64,000 bases of DNA from contig NZ_LAZU01000028.1 of NCBI RefSeq assembly GCF_000987955.1, positions 1 through 64,000 of the forward strand, read 5' to 3'. The notes beneath the pieces are model-generated. The model saw nothing but the letters and a program-made list of their open reading frames with translations. It was not told the origin of the DNA and did no database searches. Positions 1-8,478 of this stretch are shown here, one piece after another. The stretch's first letter is position 1; every line of letters starts with the position of its first letter. The stretch is from Paenibacillus sp. DMB20. GTDB taxonomy: Bacteria > Bacillota > Bacilli > Paenibacillales > Paenibacillaceae. The position numbers were made by a program, and so were the translations under genes.

Positions 1-73
1 AACTGACCCGGGCTCCGGCGCAGGGGAAACAGGGGGCGGAACAACTGACCCCGGCTCCGGCGCAGGGGAAACA
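1..73 (+). repeat. 42-nt-period direct repeat in the flgD tail
   Basis: Positions 1-31 and 43-73 are identical except for one base. The period of 42 nt is 14 codons, so copies can be gained or lost without breaking the frame. More copies may lie upstream. Confidence 0.8.
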
Positions 74-124
74 AGCTCCAAGCCGGATGCCCCAAGCGGT
101 GAAGAGAGCGGGGGAACCGCATGA
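2..124 (+). CDS. flgD: C-terminal tail of flagellar hook-assembly protein FlgD (partial)
   Basis: Only the last 40 codons lie in the window; the TGA at 122-124 overlaps the next start (ATGA). The visible tail is Gly/Ser/Thr-rich and contains two copies of TDPGSGAGET, coming from a 42-nt direct repeat. FlgD caps the growing hook and is the gene expected immediately before this position in Firmicute fla/che operons. The name rests on context, because the conserved FlgD domain is upstream of the window. The low-complexity tail could also belong to another hook-region protein. Confidence 0.55.
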   Translation, partial: TDPGSGAGETGGGTTDPGSGAGETSSKPDAPSGEESGGTA

Positions 125-510
125 ATGAGATTGTAAGAATCGGACAGCTTTATCCCGGCAAGCTGCACCCCGCGTCTCTGCAGAGAGAGCGTCAAAACGC
201 CGGCACGGCCGTTAACTCGCCGCCCGGCAGGTTCAAGGAGCTGCTTGATGAGAATCTTCTCAAATTCAGCAACCATGCAGCCAAACGCCTGGAGCAGCGC
301 GGTATTGAGCTGAGAAGCGACCAGCTTGCGAAAATCAGTTCGGCGGTGGATCAGGCAGCGGAAAAAGGCAGCAAGGAATCATTGATTTTAATGAAGGACA
401 TGGCATTTATCGTTAACGTTCAAAACCGGACCGTTGTCACGGCCATGGATGACAGAACGATGAAAAACAACGTGTTTACCCAAATCGATAGCGCCGTCGT
501 CATTTCATAG
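121..510 (+). CDS. Flagellar operon protein, TIGR02530 family
   Basis: 129 aa soluble protein of the small family found only beside hook genes in Firmicutes and relatives. Recognisable family features are the central segment FSNHAAKRLEQRGI (about residues 43-56) and the C-terminal block with FIVNVQNRTVVTAM followed by NVFTQIDSAVV. The start ATG overlaps the stop of the upstream flgD tail, so the two are translationally coupled. Its molecular role is not established; its position between flgD and the hook gene suggests a part in hook assembly. A gap of about 150 nt with no evident gene separates it from flgE. Confidence 0.85.
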   Translation: MNEIVRIGQLYPGKLHPASLQRERQNAGTAVNSPPGRFKELLDENLLKFSNHAAKRLEQRGIELRSDQLAKISSAVDQAAEKGSKESLILMKDMAFIVNVQNRTVVTAMDDRTMKNNVFTQIDSAVVIS

Positions 511-657
511 GCCATTTCAAGGATGAACGGCCGCGTATACAAAGTAGGTTTTCTTGAGATATAGAACTCCATCTATAAAACGAACCGGCTGGCCCGCAAG
601 GAAGCCGAAATGACCGCAGACCGACTGAAGCGGTCCTACAAGGGAGGAAAAAACTTA

Positions 658-1476
658 ATGTTAAGATCAATGTACTCGGGCGTTTCCGGAATGAGAGGCT
701 TTCAAACCAAGCTTGATGTCATCGGCAATAACATTGCCAACGTGAATACGGTTGGTTTTAAAGCAGGCCGCGTCATGTTTAAGGATATCTTAAGCCAGAC
801 CGTTTCGGGGGTGACCGCACCGACCGATGAACAAGGCGGGGTAAATGCGAAGCAGATCGGTCTTGGCAGTACGATCGGTTCGATCGATACCGTTCATACG
901 CCGGGCAGTGCGCAAACGACAAACAAACCTACGGATCTGCGCATCGACGGTGACGGATTTTTCATGGTTAAGATGTCCGAGGATCAGGATGTTCCCTTCC
1001 TGACCAGAGCGGGGGATTTCCATATTGACGGCAACCGCAACCTGGTTACTTCCGACGGGATGTTCGTCCTGGATGTGGAAGGAGGAATCATCACGCTGGG
1101 CGAAGAGGTAACGGCTTTTTCCATCGGGCAGGATGGTTCGATTTTAACTGAAGGCGGAGACGCGGAAGACGCCGTCCAGATCGGCGTTGCCAAGGTGGTC
1201 AACCCCGAAGGCCTTGAGAAAATCGGCGGCAATTTATACCGTGTGACTGCCAATGCCCTGGGCGAAGACGGAGATGCTGAAGATATGGGGAATCCGGCGA
1301 ACAATGTTGAAGCGGGTACCGGCGCCATTATCGCAGGCCAGCTTGAAATGTCCAACGTGGACCTGACCGGCGAATTCACCGAAATGATCGTGGCGCAGCG
1401 CGGATTCCAATCCAACTCCCGGATCATTACAACCTCTGACGAAATCCTGCAGGAAGTCGTTAATCTGAAGCGGTAA
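658..1476 (+). CDS. flgE: Flagellar hook protein (FlgE/FlgG family)
   Basis: 272 aa. The N-terminus MLRSMYSGVSGM followed by LDVIGNNIANVNTVGFK (to about residue 40) is the rod/hook signature. The C-terminus has the matching helix (VDLTGEFTEMIVAQRGFQSN). This is the axial-protein family that polymerises outside the cell after type III export. The gene holds the place of B. subtilis flgE; databases often call this short form FlgG, so the paralogue name is uncertain. The ATG at 658 follows AGGGAGG (641-647) and is preferred over an in-frame upstream start at 610 that has no family match. Confidence 0.88.
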   Translation: MLRSMYSGVSGMRGFQTKLDVIGNNIANVNTVGFKAGRVMFKDILSQTVSGVTAPTDEQGGVNAKQIGLGSTIGSIDTVHTPGSAQTTNKPTDLRIDGDGFFMVKMSEDQDVPFLTRAGDFHIDGNRNLVTSDGMFVLDVEGGIITLGEEVTAFSIGQDGSILTEGGDAEDAVQIGVAKVVNPEGLEKIGGNLYRVTANALGEDGDAEDMGNPANNVEAGTGAIIAGQLEMSNVDLTGEFTEMIVAQRGFQSNSRIITTSDEILQEVVNLKR

Positions 1477-1529
1477 TAACGAATGACAAGGGGAGGGCTT
1501 GACCCTCCCGCATATGAAGGAGGCATTCA

Positions 1530-1754
1530 ATGATTTCGGTTACGAGGTTAAACGGCAAGCAAATGTGGCTGAACGCATTGCTGATTGAAATGGTTGAAGA
1601 GACTCCGGACACTTACATTACGCTGACCACCGGAAAACGGCTGATCGTGCTGGAAAAGGCGGAGGAAGTTGTGGAGGCCGTTAAATCCTATCATCATGGG
1701 GTCGGCATGCATCAGGCAACCATTAAAGTGCAGCAGATGGAGGAACCTTCATGA
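1530..1754 (+). CDS. swrD: FlbD/SwrD family motility protein
   Basis: 74 aa. It starts MISVTRLNGKQMWLNALLIE and continues with TPDTYITLTTGKRLIVLEK, the FlbD-family pattern. In B. subtilis the equivalent gene (ylzI/swrD) lies at the same place and supports the stator power needed for swarming. The AAGGAGG at 1517-1523 is a good ribosome site. The stop overlaps the fliL start (ATGA at 1751), so coupled translation is likely. Confidence 0.85.
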   Translation: MISVTRLNGKQMWLNALLIEMVEETPDTYITLTTGKRLIVLEKAEEVVEAVKSYHHGVGMHQATIKVQQMEEPS

Positions 1755-2218
1755 AAAAAATGCTACCCTGGTTGATTACGATATTATTGTCCATCACCTT
1801 GATCGTAGTCGCCATATTTTTACTCTCTGACAAACTGATTGGCGGTAAGGAAAAAGAGGTTGCGGCGTCACAGCTCCCTGTTCCGACTTACAACATGACG
1901 GCAGACCAGATCGTGGAAGTGACGTCGGAAATCACCGATATCAAAACCAACATGGCCGACCCGGATTATATCGCGATGATGAGCTTTGCCTTTCAGCTGA
2001 ACGACAAAAAAGCCAAAGAAGAATTCGAGAAGATCAAAGACATCAAAATCAAACCGATCATCATCAAAACTCTTATGGATACCAAACCGGAAAGCTTGAA
2101 GGATTCGAAGGGCGTGGAACAGCTGACCAAGAAACTTATGGATCAAATCAATAAAAGTTTGAATCAAGGGCAGCTGATTCAGGTAGACATTACGAATAAA
2201 ATCATTACCGGTTTGTAA
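1751..2218 (+). CDS. fliL: Flagellar basal-body-associated protein FliL
   Basis: 155 aa with one N-terminal membrane helix (about residues 5-25) and a periplasm-equivalent domain that ends with the family pattern of a short beta strand (VDITNKIITGL). FliL associates with the MotAB stator around the basal body. It overlaps swrD by 4 nt and precedes fliM, the standard order. Confidence 0.85.
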   Translation: MKKMLPWLITILLSITLIVVAIFLLSDKLIGGKEKEVAASQLPVPTYNMTADQIVEVTSEITDIKTNMADPDYIAMMSFAFQLNDKKAKEEFEKIKDIKIKPIIIKTLMDTKPESLKDSKGVEQLTKKLMDQINKSLNQGQLIQVDITNKIITGL

Positions 2219-2305
2219 TGAAAAAACGTCTATTGATGCAGCTTCTATGAAGCCTCATTCTGAAATGGATAACAAGATCTTGGAATTTGTAAGGGGGTGA
2301 GATGA

Positions 2306-3304
2306 TTGGTTGATGTTTTATCGCAAAATGAGATTGACGCCCTGCTGGCCGCTCTTTCATCCGGAGAAATGGATGCCGAAGAACTGAAGAAGGAAGATAC
2401 CCAGAAGAAGATCCGTTCCTACGATTTTAAGAGAGCGGTTCGCTTTTCCAAGGATCACATTCGCAGCTTAACCCGAATACACGAAAACTTTGCCCGGTAT
2501 TTGACGACTTACTTTTCTGCGCAATTGAGAACCTTTGTCCAGATCAGCGTGGTTCAGGTGGAGCAGCTTCCCTACGACGAATTTATTCGTTCCATACCCA
2601 AAATGACGGTCCTTAACATATTCGAGGCCGAACCGTTGGTTGGGCGGATGGTGCTGGAGGTTCATCCGAACATCGCCTATGCCATGCTTGACCGTCTGCT
2701 GGGGGGGACAGGGGTTGCCCCATCCAAGATCAATTCGATGACGGAGATCGAAACCATCATCATGGAACGAATTTTCAGCAGAGCCTTCGACAGCCTTCAG
2801 GAAGCCTGGAAAACCGTTCTGGATATTTCGCCTCGGCTGGAGGCGCTGGAGACCAATCCGCAGTTTATGCAGATTGTATCTCCCAACGAAACCATTGCAC
2901 TCATATCGCTCAGCACCAAAATCGGAGATACGACGGGTATGATTAACCTTTGTATCCCCCATGTCGTACTTGAACCAATCATGTCCAAGCTTTCGGCACA
3001 TCAATGGTTTATATCCGAAAAGAAATCGGCTGTTCCGGAAGAAGTGGATGCGTTGAAACAACGGGTCAGCAAAGCAAAGCTGCCCATTATCGCCGAACTG
3101 GGAGAGTCCCAGATCACGGTATCGGAATTTTTGGGACTGAACGTGGGCGATGTCATTACGTTGAATAAACCTGTCCAAGCTGGACTGTCTATCAAAGTAG
3201 GAGAAAAGCTGAAATACATCGGTAGTCCGGGAACGTTGAAGGATCGGGTAGCCGTACAGATCGATGAAATCGTCAGCGAAGGAGCTGAAGAACTTGACGA
3301 GTAA
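2306..3304 (+). CDS. fliM: Flagellar motor switch protein FliM
   Basis: 332 aa. The N-terminal peptide VLSQNEIDALLAAL (residues 4-17) is the CheY-P binding element. A CheC-like middle domain follows, then a C-terminal SpoA domain (about residues 250-325). FliM forms the C-ring of the switch. The start is TTG at 2306, placed 8 nt after AAGGGGG (2291-2297). The 3' end overlaps fliY. Confidence 0.92.
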   Translation: MVDVLSQNEIDALLAALSSGEMDAEELKKEDTQKKIRSYDFKRAVRFSKDHIRSLTRIHENFARYLTTYFSAQLRTFVQISVVQVEQLPYDEFIRSIPKMTVLNIFEAEPLVGRMVLEVHPNIAYAMLDRLLGGTGVAPSKINSMTEIETIIMERIFSRAFDSLQEAWKTVLDISPRLEALETNPQFMQIVSPNETIALISLSTKIGDTTGMINLCIPHVVLEPIMSKLSAHQWFISEKKSAVPEEVDALKQRVSKAKLPIIAELGESQITVSEFLGLNVGDVITLNKPVQAGLSIKVGEKLKYIGSPGTLKDRVAVQIDEIVSEGAEELDE

Positions 3305-4568
3305 AGATTATTTATCCCAGGAAGAGATAGATGCCCTGTTGAAGCAGTCGGGTATGGCATCATCCTCCTCTCCTTCGGTGTTAAGCGTCGATGATGTATT
3401 GACACCATTGGAACAGGACGCTTTGGGCGAAATCGGCAATATCACATTCGGCAGTGCAGCTACGGCATTGTCCACGCTTCTCGGCAAAAAAGTGGATATT
3501 ACGACACCCAAGGTATCGATTATTACCAGAGACCAGTTTGAAAAAGAGTTTCCTAAGCCCCATGTAGCGGTACACGTCACCTACGTCGACGGATTTGAGG
3601 GCATCAATTCCCTTGTCATCAAAACCCGCGACGCTCAGGTTATCGCGGATCTGATGCTTGGAGGGGAAGGGAATCCGCAGGACGAAGAGCTCAACGAGAT
3701 TCATATCAGCGCCGTTCAGGAAGCCATGAATCAAATGATGGGCTCCTCCGCTACCAGCATGTCGACCATATTCAATCGTTTCGTAAATATCTCCCCTCCG
3801 GGAATAGACATTTTGAATATGTCCAACGGAAACGGGGTCAACAAGCTGCCGGAAGATGAAACCTTGATCAAAATCTCTTTCAGGCTGATCATCGGGGATC
3901 TGATCGATTCCAGCATTATGCAGCTGCTTCCGATTGAGTTTGCCAAAGATATGGTTCACACCCTGATTAACGGGACGGATGAGCCGGATACGGCGGCACA
4001 GGAGTCTGCCGCTGCGGTGGAAACCCCGGCAATAGCATCGGATCATCAGGCCATGCCGCAGTCGTCGCCTGCGCAGCAAATGCCGATGGATCAGCAAATG
4101 CCGCCTCAGGGGTACGCCCAGGAGCCCGGCTATGGCAACAATCAGGGGATGATGGCCGCCGGGATGCCGCAGCAGATGCCGTACGGACAGCCGCAGATGC
4201 CGTACCAGCACGCACCGCAGCAGTATGGGGGCATTCCGAACCGCAATGTCAACGTACAGCCTGTCCAATTCGCGAATCTGCAAAATGCGCCGTACACCCA
4301 GGTGGATGAAAACAATCTGAACTTACTGATGGACATTCCCCTTAAAGTCACCGTAGAATTAGGAAGGACCCAGAAGCAAATTAAGGATATCTTGGAAATG
4401 TCTCAAGGCTCGATCATTGAATTGGACAAGCTTGCCGGCGAACCGGTGGACATCTTGGTAAACCACAAGCTTATCGCCAAAGGCGAGGTTGTCGTCATCG
4501 ATGAGAACTTTGGGGTTCGGGTAACGGATATCGTAAGCCAATGGGACCGGATACAAAAAATACAATAG
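3294..4568 (+). CDS. fliY: Flagellar switch protein FliY with CheY-P phosphatase domain
   Basis: 424 aa, compared with about 378 in B. subtilis. Order: a FliM-like N-terminal peptide DYLSQEEIDALLKQ; a CheC-type phosphatase domain with two E..N motifs (EIGNITFG near residue 46 and a second around EAMNQM); a long Met/Pro/Gln/Ala-rich linker (about residues 235-325); then a C-terminal SpoA/FliN domain. It dephosphorylates CheY-P at the motor. The start is taken as TTG 3294, behind AAGGAG (3279-3284) and overlapping fliM by 11 nt. The extra length is all in the linker. Confidence 0.9.
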   Translation: MTSKDYLSQEEIDALLKQSGMASSSSPSVLSVDDVLTPLEQDALGEIGNITFGSAATALSTLLGKKVDITTPKVSIITRDQFEKEFPKPHVAVHVTYVDGFEGINSLVIKTRDAQVIADLMLGGEGNPQDEELNEIHISAVQEAMNQMMGSSATSMSTIFNRFVNISPPGIDILNMSNGNGVNKLPEDETLIKISFRLIIGDLIDSSIMQLLPIEFAKDMVHTLINGTDEPDTAAQESAAAVETPAIASDHQAMPQSSPAQQMPMDQQMPPQGYAQEPGYGNNQGMMAAGMPQQMPYGQPQMPYQHAPQQYGGIPNRNVNVQPVQFANLQNAPYTQVDENNLNLLMDIPLKVTVELGRTQKQIKDILEMSQGSIIELDKLAGEPVDILVNHKLIAKGEVVVIDENFGVRVTDIVSQWDRIQKIQ

Positions 4569-4595
4569 CACATATTTAGGGAGGATTTTTAATCA

Positions 4596-4961
4596 ATGGC
4601 TAACCGAATTCTGATTGTGGACGACGCTGCATTTATGAGAATGATGATCCGCGATATTTTAACCAAGAATGGTTTCGAGGTTGTGGGAGAGGCTCAAGAT
4701 GGAGCGCAGGCAATTGAAAAGTTCAAGGAATTGCGTCCTGACCTGATTACAATGGATATCACGATGCCCGAAATGGACGGGATCGCCGCATTGAAAGAGA
4801 TTAAGAAAACGGACCCGAATGCAAAGGTCATCATGTGCTCGGCCATGGGACAGCAGGCGATGGTCATCGATGCGATTCAAGCGGGAGCCAAAGATTTTAT
4901 CGTGAAGCCATTCCAATCCGATCGGGTAATCGAAGCAATCAATAAAACGCTTGGCGTCTAA
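4596..4961 (+). CDS. cheY: Chemotaxis response regulator CheY
   Basis: 121 aa single receiver domain. The acidic pair D9/D10, phosphoacceptor D54 (LITMDITMPEMDG) and K104 region (FIVKPFQ) are all present. CheY-P binds FliM and FliY to set motor rotation. It sits between fliY and fliO as in B. subtilis and has a clear GGGAGG site. Confidence 0.95.
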   Translation: MANRILIVDDAAFMRMMIRDILTKNGFEVVGEAQDGAQAIEKFKELRPDLITMDITMPEMDGIAALKEIKKTDPNAKVIMCSAMGQQAMVIDAIQAGAKDFIVKPFQSDRVIEAINKTLGV

Positions 4962-4973
4962 GGCAGGCAGGCT

Positions 4974-5492
4974 ATGTTAGCTGCTTCGGGAGATATAAGG
5001 TCGGATACGACGGGATATTATCTTCAGTTATTTTACGTGTTTATCGTGCTTGCCATAATCGTTGCAGCAATTGTGTTTCTGATCCGGTTTTTGGGCCGGA
5101 AAAATCAGAGCTGGATGCAGGGCCGTTCCATCAGGACGCTTGGAGCGGTTGGAATAGGCCCGAATAAATCCATACAGCTGATTGAGGTAGGGAGCAGCAT
5201 CTATTTGGTCGGCGTCGGTGAAGACATCTCTCTCATAGATAAAATTACCGATCCGGCTGAAATAGCGCTGCTAAAGGCCTCTTTCGGTCAGGAGCAAAGC
5301 TTGGCCGCGGGAACATTGCCGCCTTTTATCGGCAAACTTGCTGCGAGGTTTCGCAAAGACCATCCGCCTGAGGATATTGAACTCGAGGATACATCATCTT
5401 TTCACGAGGTGTTTGAATCCAAGCTGCGCAGCGTACCGAACCGGAAACAAAAGGTAGAAGAAATGCTGCGGGAGGATCAAAAGGATTCATGA
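4974..5492 (+). CDS. fliO: Flagellar export protein FliO
   Basis: 172 aa. One hydrophobic helix (about residues 17-38, LFYVFIVLAIIVAAIVFLI) is followed by a FliO domain (RTLGAVGIGPNKSIQLIEVG) and a charged C-terminal tail. FliO helps assemble the FliP ring of the export gate. Unlike the B. subtilis protein (FliZ) I see no separate signal peptide before the helix. Its TGA overlaps the fliP start (ATGA at 5489). Confidence 0.85.
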   Translation: MLAASGDIRSDTTGYYLQLFYVFIVLAIIVAAIVFLIRFLGRKNQSWMQGRSIRTLGAVGIGPNKSIQLIEVGSSIYLVGVGEDISLIDKITDPAEIALLKASFGQEQSLAAGTLPPFIGKLAARFRKDHPPEDIELEDTSSFHEVFESKLRSVPNRKQKVEEMLREDQKDS

Positions 5493-6242
5493 ATAAAAAA
5501 GATCGCATTCTCTGTCATGATGATTTTGCTGATCGGACTGGCGCTGGCGTCTTCCGCCTGGGCGGATCCGATCCCGAACATAGATATTCAAATCGGCAAC
5601 AACGGGGATAAGCCGGGCACAAGCTCGCTTTCGCTGATCCTTTTGATCACGATTCTGAGTGTGGCCCCCGCCATCCTTGTCCTGATGACAAGTTTTACGC
5701 GGATTGTCATTGTCCTCGGTTTCGTAAGGACGTCGCTGGGAACCCAGATGACTCCTCCTAACCAGGTGCTCATCGGCTTGGCACTGTTTTTAACCTTGTT
5801 TGTGATGGCTCCGACCTTTTCGTCCATGAATGAGACGGCGCTTCAGCCCTATCTCAAGGGAGAGATCAGTCAGACGGAGGCGCTCCAGAAAGCCCAGGAG
5901 CCCATGAAGAAGTTCATGTTTTCACACACGAGGGAAAAGGATTTGCTGTTGTTCATGAAGTACACGGGAGAAGAGAAGCCTGAAACCTATCAGGATATCC
6001 CGCTGACCGTATTGGTCCCGGCGTTCGCCATCAGCGAGCTTAAAACCGGCTTTCAAATGGGTTTCATGATCTTTATACCTTTTCTCATCATAGATATCGT
6101 TGTTGCAAGTGTTTTGATGGCTATGGGGATGATGATGCTGCCGCCGGTCATGATTTCGCTGCCGTTTAAAATACTCCTGTTCGTACTTGTTGACGGATGG
6201 TATTTGGTCGTCAAGTCCTTGTTAATGAGTTTCAATCCTTAG
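5489..6242 (+). CDS. fliP: Flagellar export gate protein FliP (5' frameshift)
   Basis: About 250 aa once repaired. The ATG at 5489 overlaps the fliO stop. An A6 run at 5495-5500, where 5 are expected, breaks the frame at codon 3. With five A the N-terminus becomes a normal signal peptide, MNKKIAFSVMMILLIG..ALASSAWA. The rest is intact: TSFTRIVIVLGFVR, four membrane segments and the C-terminal MMLPPVMISLPFKI. FliP forms the core ring of the type III export gate with FliQ and FliR. An internal start at 5517 would avoid the break but would lose the basic start of the signal peptide. Confidence 0.9.
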
Positions 6243-6273
6243 CGGCAAGTAATTCAAAACGGGAGGACTCGCC

Positions 6274-6543
6274 GTGAGTGCTGAATTTATAATCGGCCTG
6301 GCCGGGCAGGCCGTGCTGATCGTGCTGAAAGTGAGCGCGCCAATGCTGGTGCTTGCGCTGGTGGTTGGATTGGTTGTCAGTATTTTTCAAGCGACGACGC
6401 AGATCCAAGAGCAAACGCTTGCCTTTGTCCCGAAAATCATTATTGTTTTGCTCGCGCTTCTGCTGTTCGGTCCCTGGATATTAACGACGTTGGTGGATTT
6501 TACGCACGGGATTTTGGACAATCTCTACAAATATATCGGATAG
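6274..6543 (+). CDS. fliQ: Flagellar export gate protein FliQ
   Basis: 89 aa with two hydrophobic segments (about residues 16-38 and 52-72) and the conserved region VVSIFQATTQIQEQTLAFVPK. GTG start behind GGGAGG. It lies between fliP and fliR and forms the outer part of the export gate. Confidence 0.9.
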   Translation: MSAEFIIGLAGQAVLIVLKVSAPMLVLALVVGLVVSIFQATTQIQEQTLAFVPKIIIVLLALLLFGPWILTTLVDFTHGILDNLYKYIG

Positions 6544-6548
6544 GCTGA

Positions 6549-7343
6549 GTGTCCATGGAATGGTTGGAGCAAAGTGTTCCTGTCTTTATGCTTATTTTTT
6601 GTCGAATAACATCCTTTTTTGTAGTTGCGCCGATTTATTCGTCCCGCGGGGTCCCGTCTTCCTTTAAGATAGGCATCTCATTCATGGTATCGGTTCTGGT
6701 GTTTTTGACTTTTTGGCTTCAGCCAACCGGTTCCGCAGGCATATCCTACGTGATGCTGATCGTACAGGAAGTATTGGTAGGACTGCTGCTGGGTTTTACC
6801 GCATTTTTGATGATGGCTGTCGTTCAGACGGCCGGCGCGTTGATCGACATCCAAATCGGATTCAGCATGGCAAATGTCATCGACCCGTTTACGGGCGTGT
6901 CCACGCCTCTCATCGGCAATTTCAAATACATGCTGGCCCTTCTGGTGTTTTTGAGCATGAACGGCCATCATTATTTGCTTGATGCCATAATGTACAGTTA
7001 CGAGTGGATGCCGGTAACCGGCAATGTGTTTGCCAAAATCGGCGATGGCAGCGTGACCGATTTTCTGGTTACCACCTTTGCCTATTCGTTCGTGTTGGCG
7101 CTTCAAATGTCTGCGCCGCTCGTCGCGTCACTCTTTCTCACCGATGTGGGATTGGGTTTTCTCGCCAGAACGGCACCGCAGTTTAACGTATTTGTAATAG
7201 GAATCATTTTGAAAATGCTTGTAGGTCTGATACTGCTGCTTCTGCTTATGCCGGGACTGGTTGCTTTGTTTGATCATTTGTTCGACAAAATGTTCACGGC
7301 GCTGCAGGAACTGCTGGGCGTAATCGGCCGAAGACCGGCGTAA
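6549..7343 (+). CDS. fliR: Flagellar export gate protein FliR
   Basis: 264 aa, polytopic (about six hydrophobic segments), with family features such as APIYSSRGVPSSFKIG and GFSMANVIDPFTG. It completes the FliP5Q4R1 gate. The start is GTG 6549 (VSMEW, or the ATG two codons later); the ribosome site is weak, and coupling to fliQ 5 nt upstream is likely. Confidence 0.88.
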   Translation: MSMEWLEQSVPVFMLIFCRITSFFVVAPIYSSRGVPSSFKIGISFMVSVLVFLTFWLQPTGSAGISYVMLIVQEVLVGLLLGFTAFLMMAVVQTAGALIDIQIGFSMANVIDPFTGVSTPLIGNFKYMLALLVFLSMNGHHYLLDAIMYSYEWMPVTGNVFAKIGDGSVTDFLVTTFAYSFVLALQMSAPLVASLFLTDVGLGFLARTAPQFNVFVIGIILKMLVGLILLLLLMPGLVALFDHLFDKMFTALQELLGVIGRRPA

Positions 7344-7364
7344 TGAGGCTAAGGAGTGATCGGC

Positions 7365-8455
7365 GTGCATTTGAAATACCGTGTAGACCTGCAGCTGTTT
7401 GCCGGCGAAAAGACGGAAAAAGCCACGCCGAAGAAGCGGCAGGACACCCGGAAAAAGGGCCAGGTTGCCAAAAGTATGGAATTGTCAGGGGCATCCGTTT
7501 TGATGGCCGCTTTTTTATGCCTGATGACTTTCGGCGGTTATATCAGGGATCACGTCGTGAGACTGTTTACCGATGTGTTTTTAAACCGTCTTTCCATGGA
7601 GGTCACCGTGGACAATGTGGTCATGCTGCTGGGCGAATACGGAATTCAGATTTTGATGCTGATCGCGCCGTTGTTTATCTGCGTGTTTGTCATCGGGTTG
7701 GCCGTCAACTACATGCAGGTCGGGTTTTTGTTGTCGGGTGAAGCCCTGAAAATGAAATTCAGTAAAATTGATCCGATTAAAGGTTTCAAGAACATTGCCT
7801 CCATGCGTTCTCTGGTGGAATTCGCAAAGTCGATCTTTAAGCTGACGATCATCGGTTATCTGGTGTATACCTCTTTATGGAGCGCGAGGCAGGGCTTGTC
7901 CTCCTTGTCGCAGATGAGTCCGGAGGCCATTTACCATTTCACGGCGGACGTCACGCTGTCCCTGGGCATAAAGATCGGCGTCGGTCTTATCGTTCTGGCC
8001 GCGCTGGATTATATATACCAGAAATACGAATATGAAAAAAAACATTCGGATGTCCAAGCAGGACATCAAGGACGAGTACAAAAAAAATGGAGGGCGACCC
8101 GCTGATCAAAGGAAAGATTCGCGAGCGTCAGCGGCGCATGGCACTCCAACGGATGATGCAGGAGGTTCCCAAGGCCGACGTCATCATCACGAACCCTACG
8201 CACTTTGCCGTGGCGCTAAAATATGAAGGCTCCTCCATGGAGGCGCCGCAAGTGATTGCCAAAGGCCAGGATTACATGGCTCTGAAAATCAAGGAAATCG
8301 CCAAGAAAAACGGCGTGATTACGATGGAAAACAAGCCGCTGGCACGGGCATTGTACCAAAGAACGGAAATCGGCGATTCCATTCCCGGTGACCTGTTCCA
8401 GGCTGTGGCCGAGGTTCTGGCGTATGTATACAAATTAAAAGGTAAGGCGAAATAA
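7365..8455 (+). CDS. flhB: Flagellar export switch protein FlhB (two frameshifts)
   Basis: About 362 aa after repair, close to the B. subtilis length. The N-terminal half has four membrane segments. The cytoplasmic half holds the autocleavage motif NPTH ([11 protein letters not shown]), which switches export from hook to filament substrates. The frame is broken twice: an A8 run at 8035-8042 and an A8 run at 8080-8087, each one A too long. With A7 in each, the peptide between reads [20 protein letters not shown], the conserved FlhB segment. GTG 7365 is preferred, 8 nt after AAGGAG. Confidence 0.9.
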
Positions 8456-8478
8456 CAAGGGATCGGAGGCCGAAAGCA

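Noticed and set aside
8035..8087. Programmed frameshifting in flhB
   Set aside because: Two breaks within 50 nt, both simple A7-to-A8 additions, and the same pattern in unrelated essential genes; a common technical cause is simpler.
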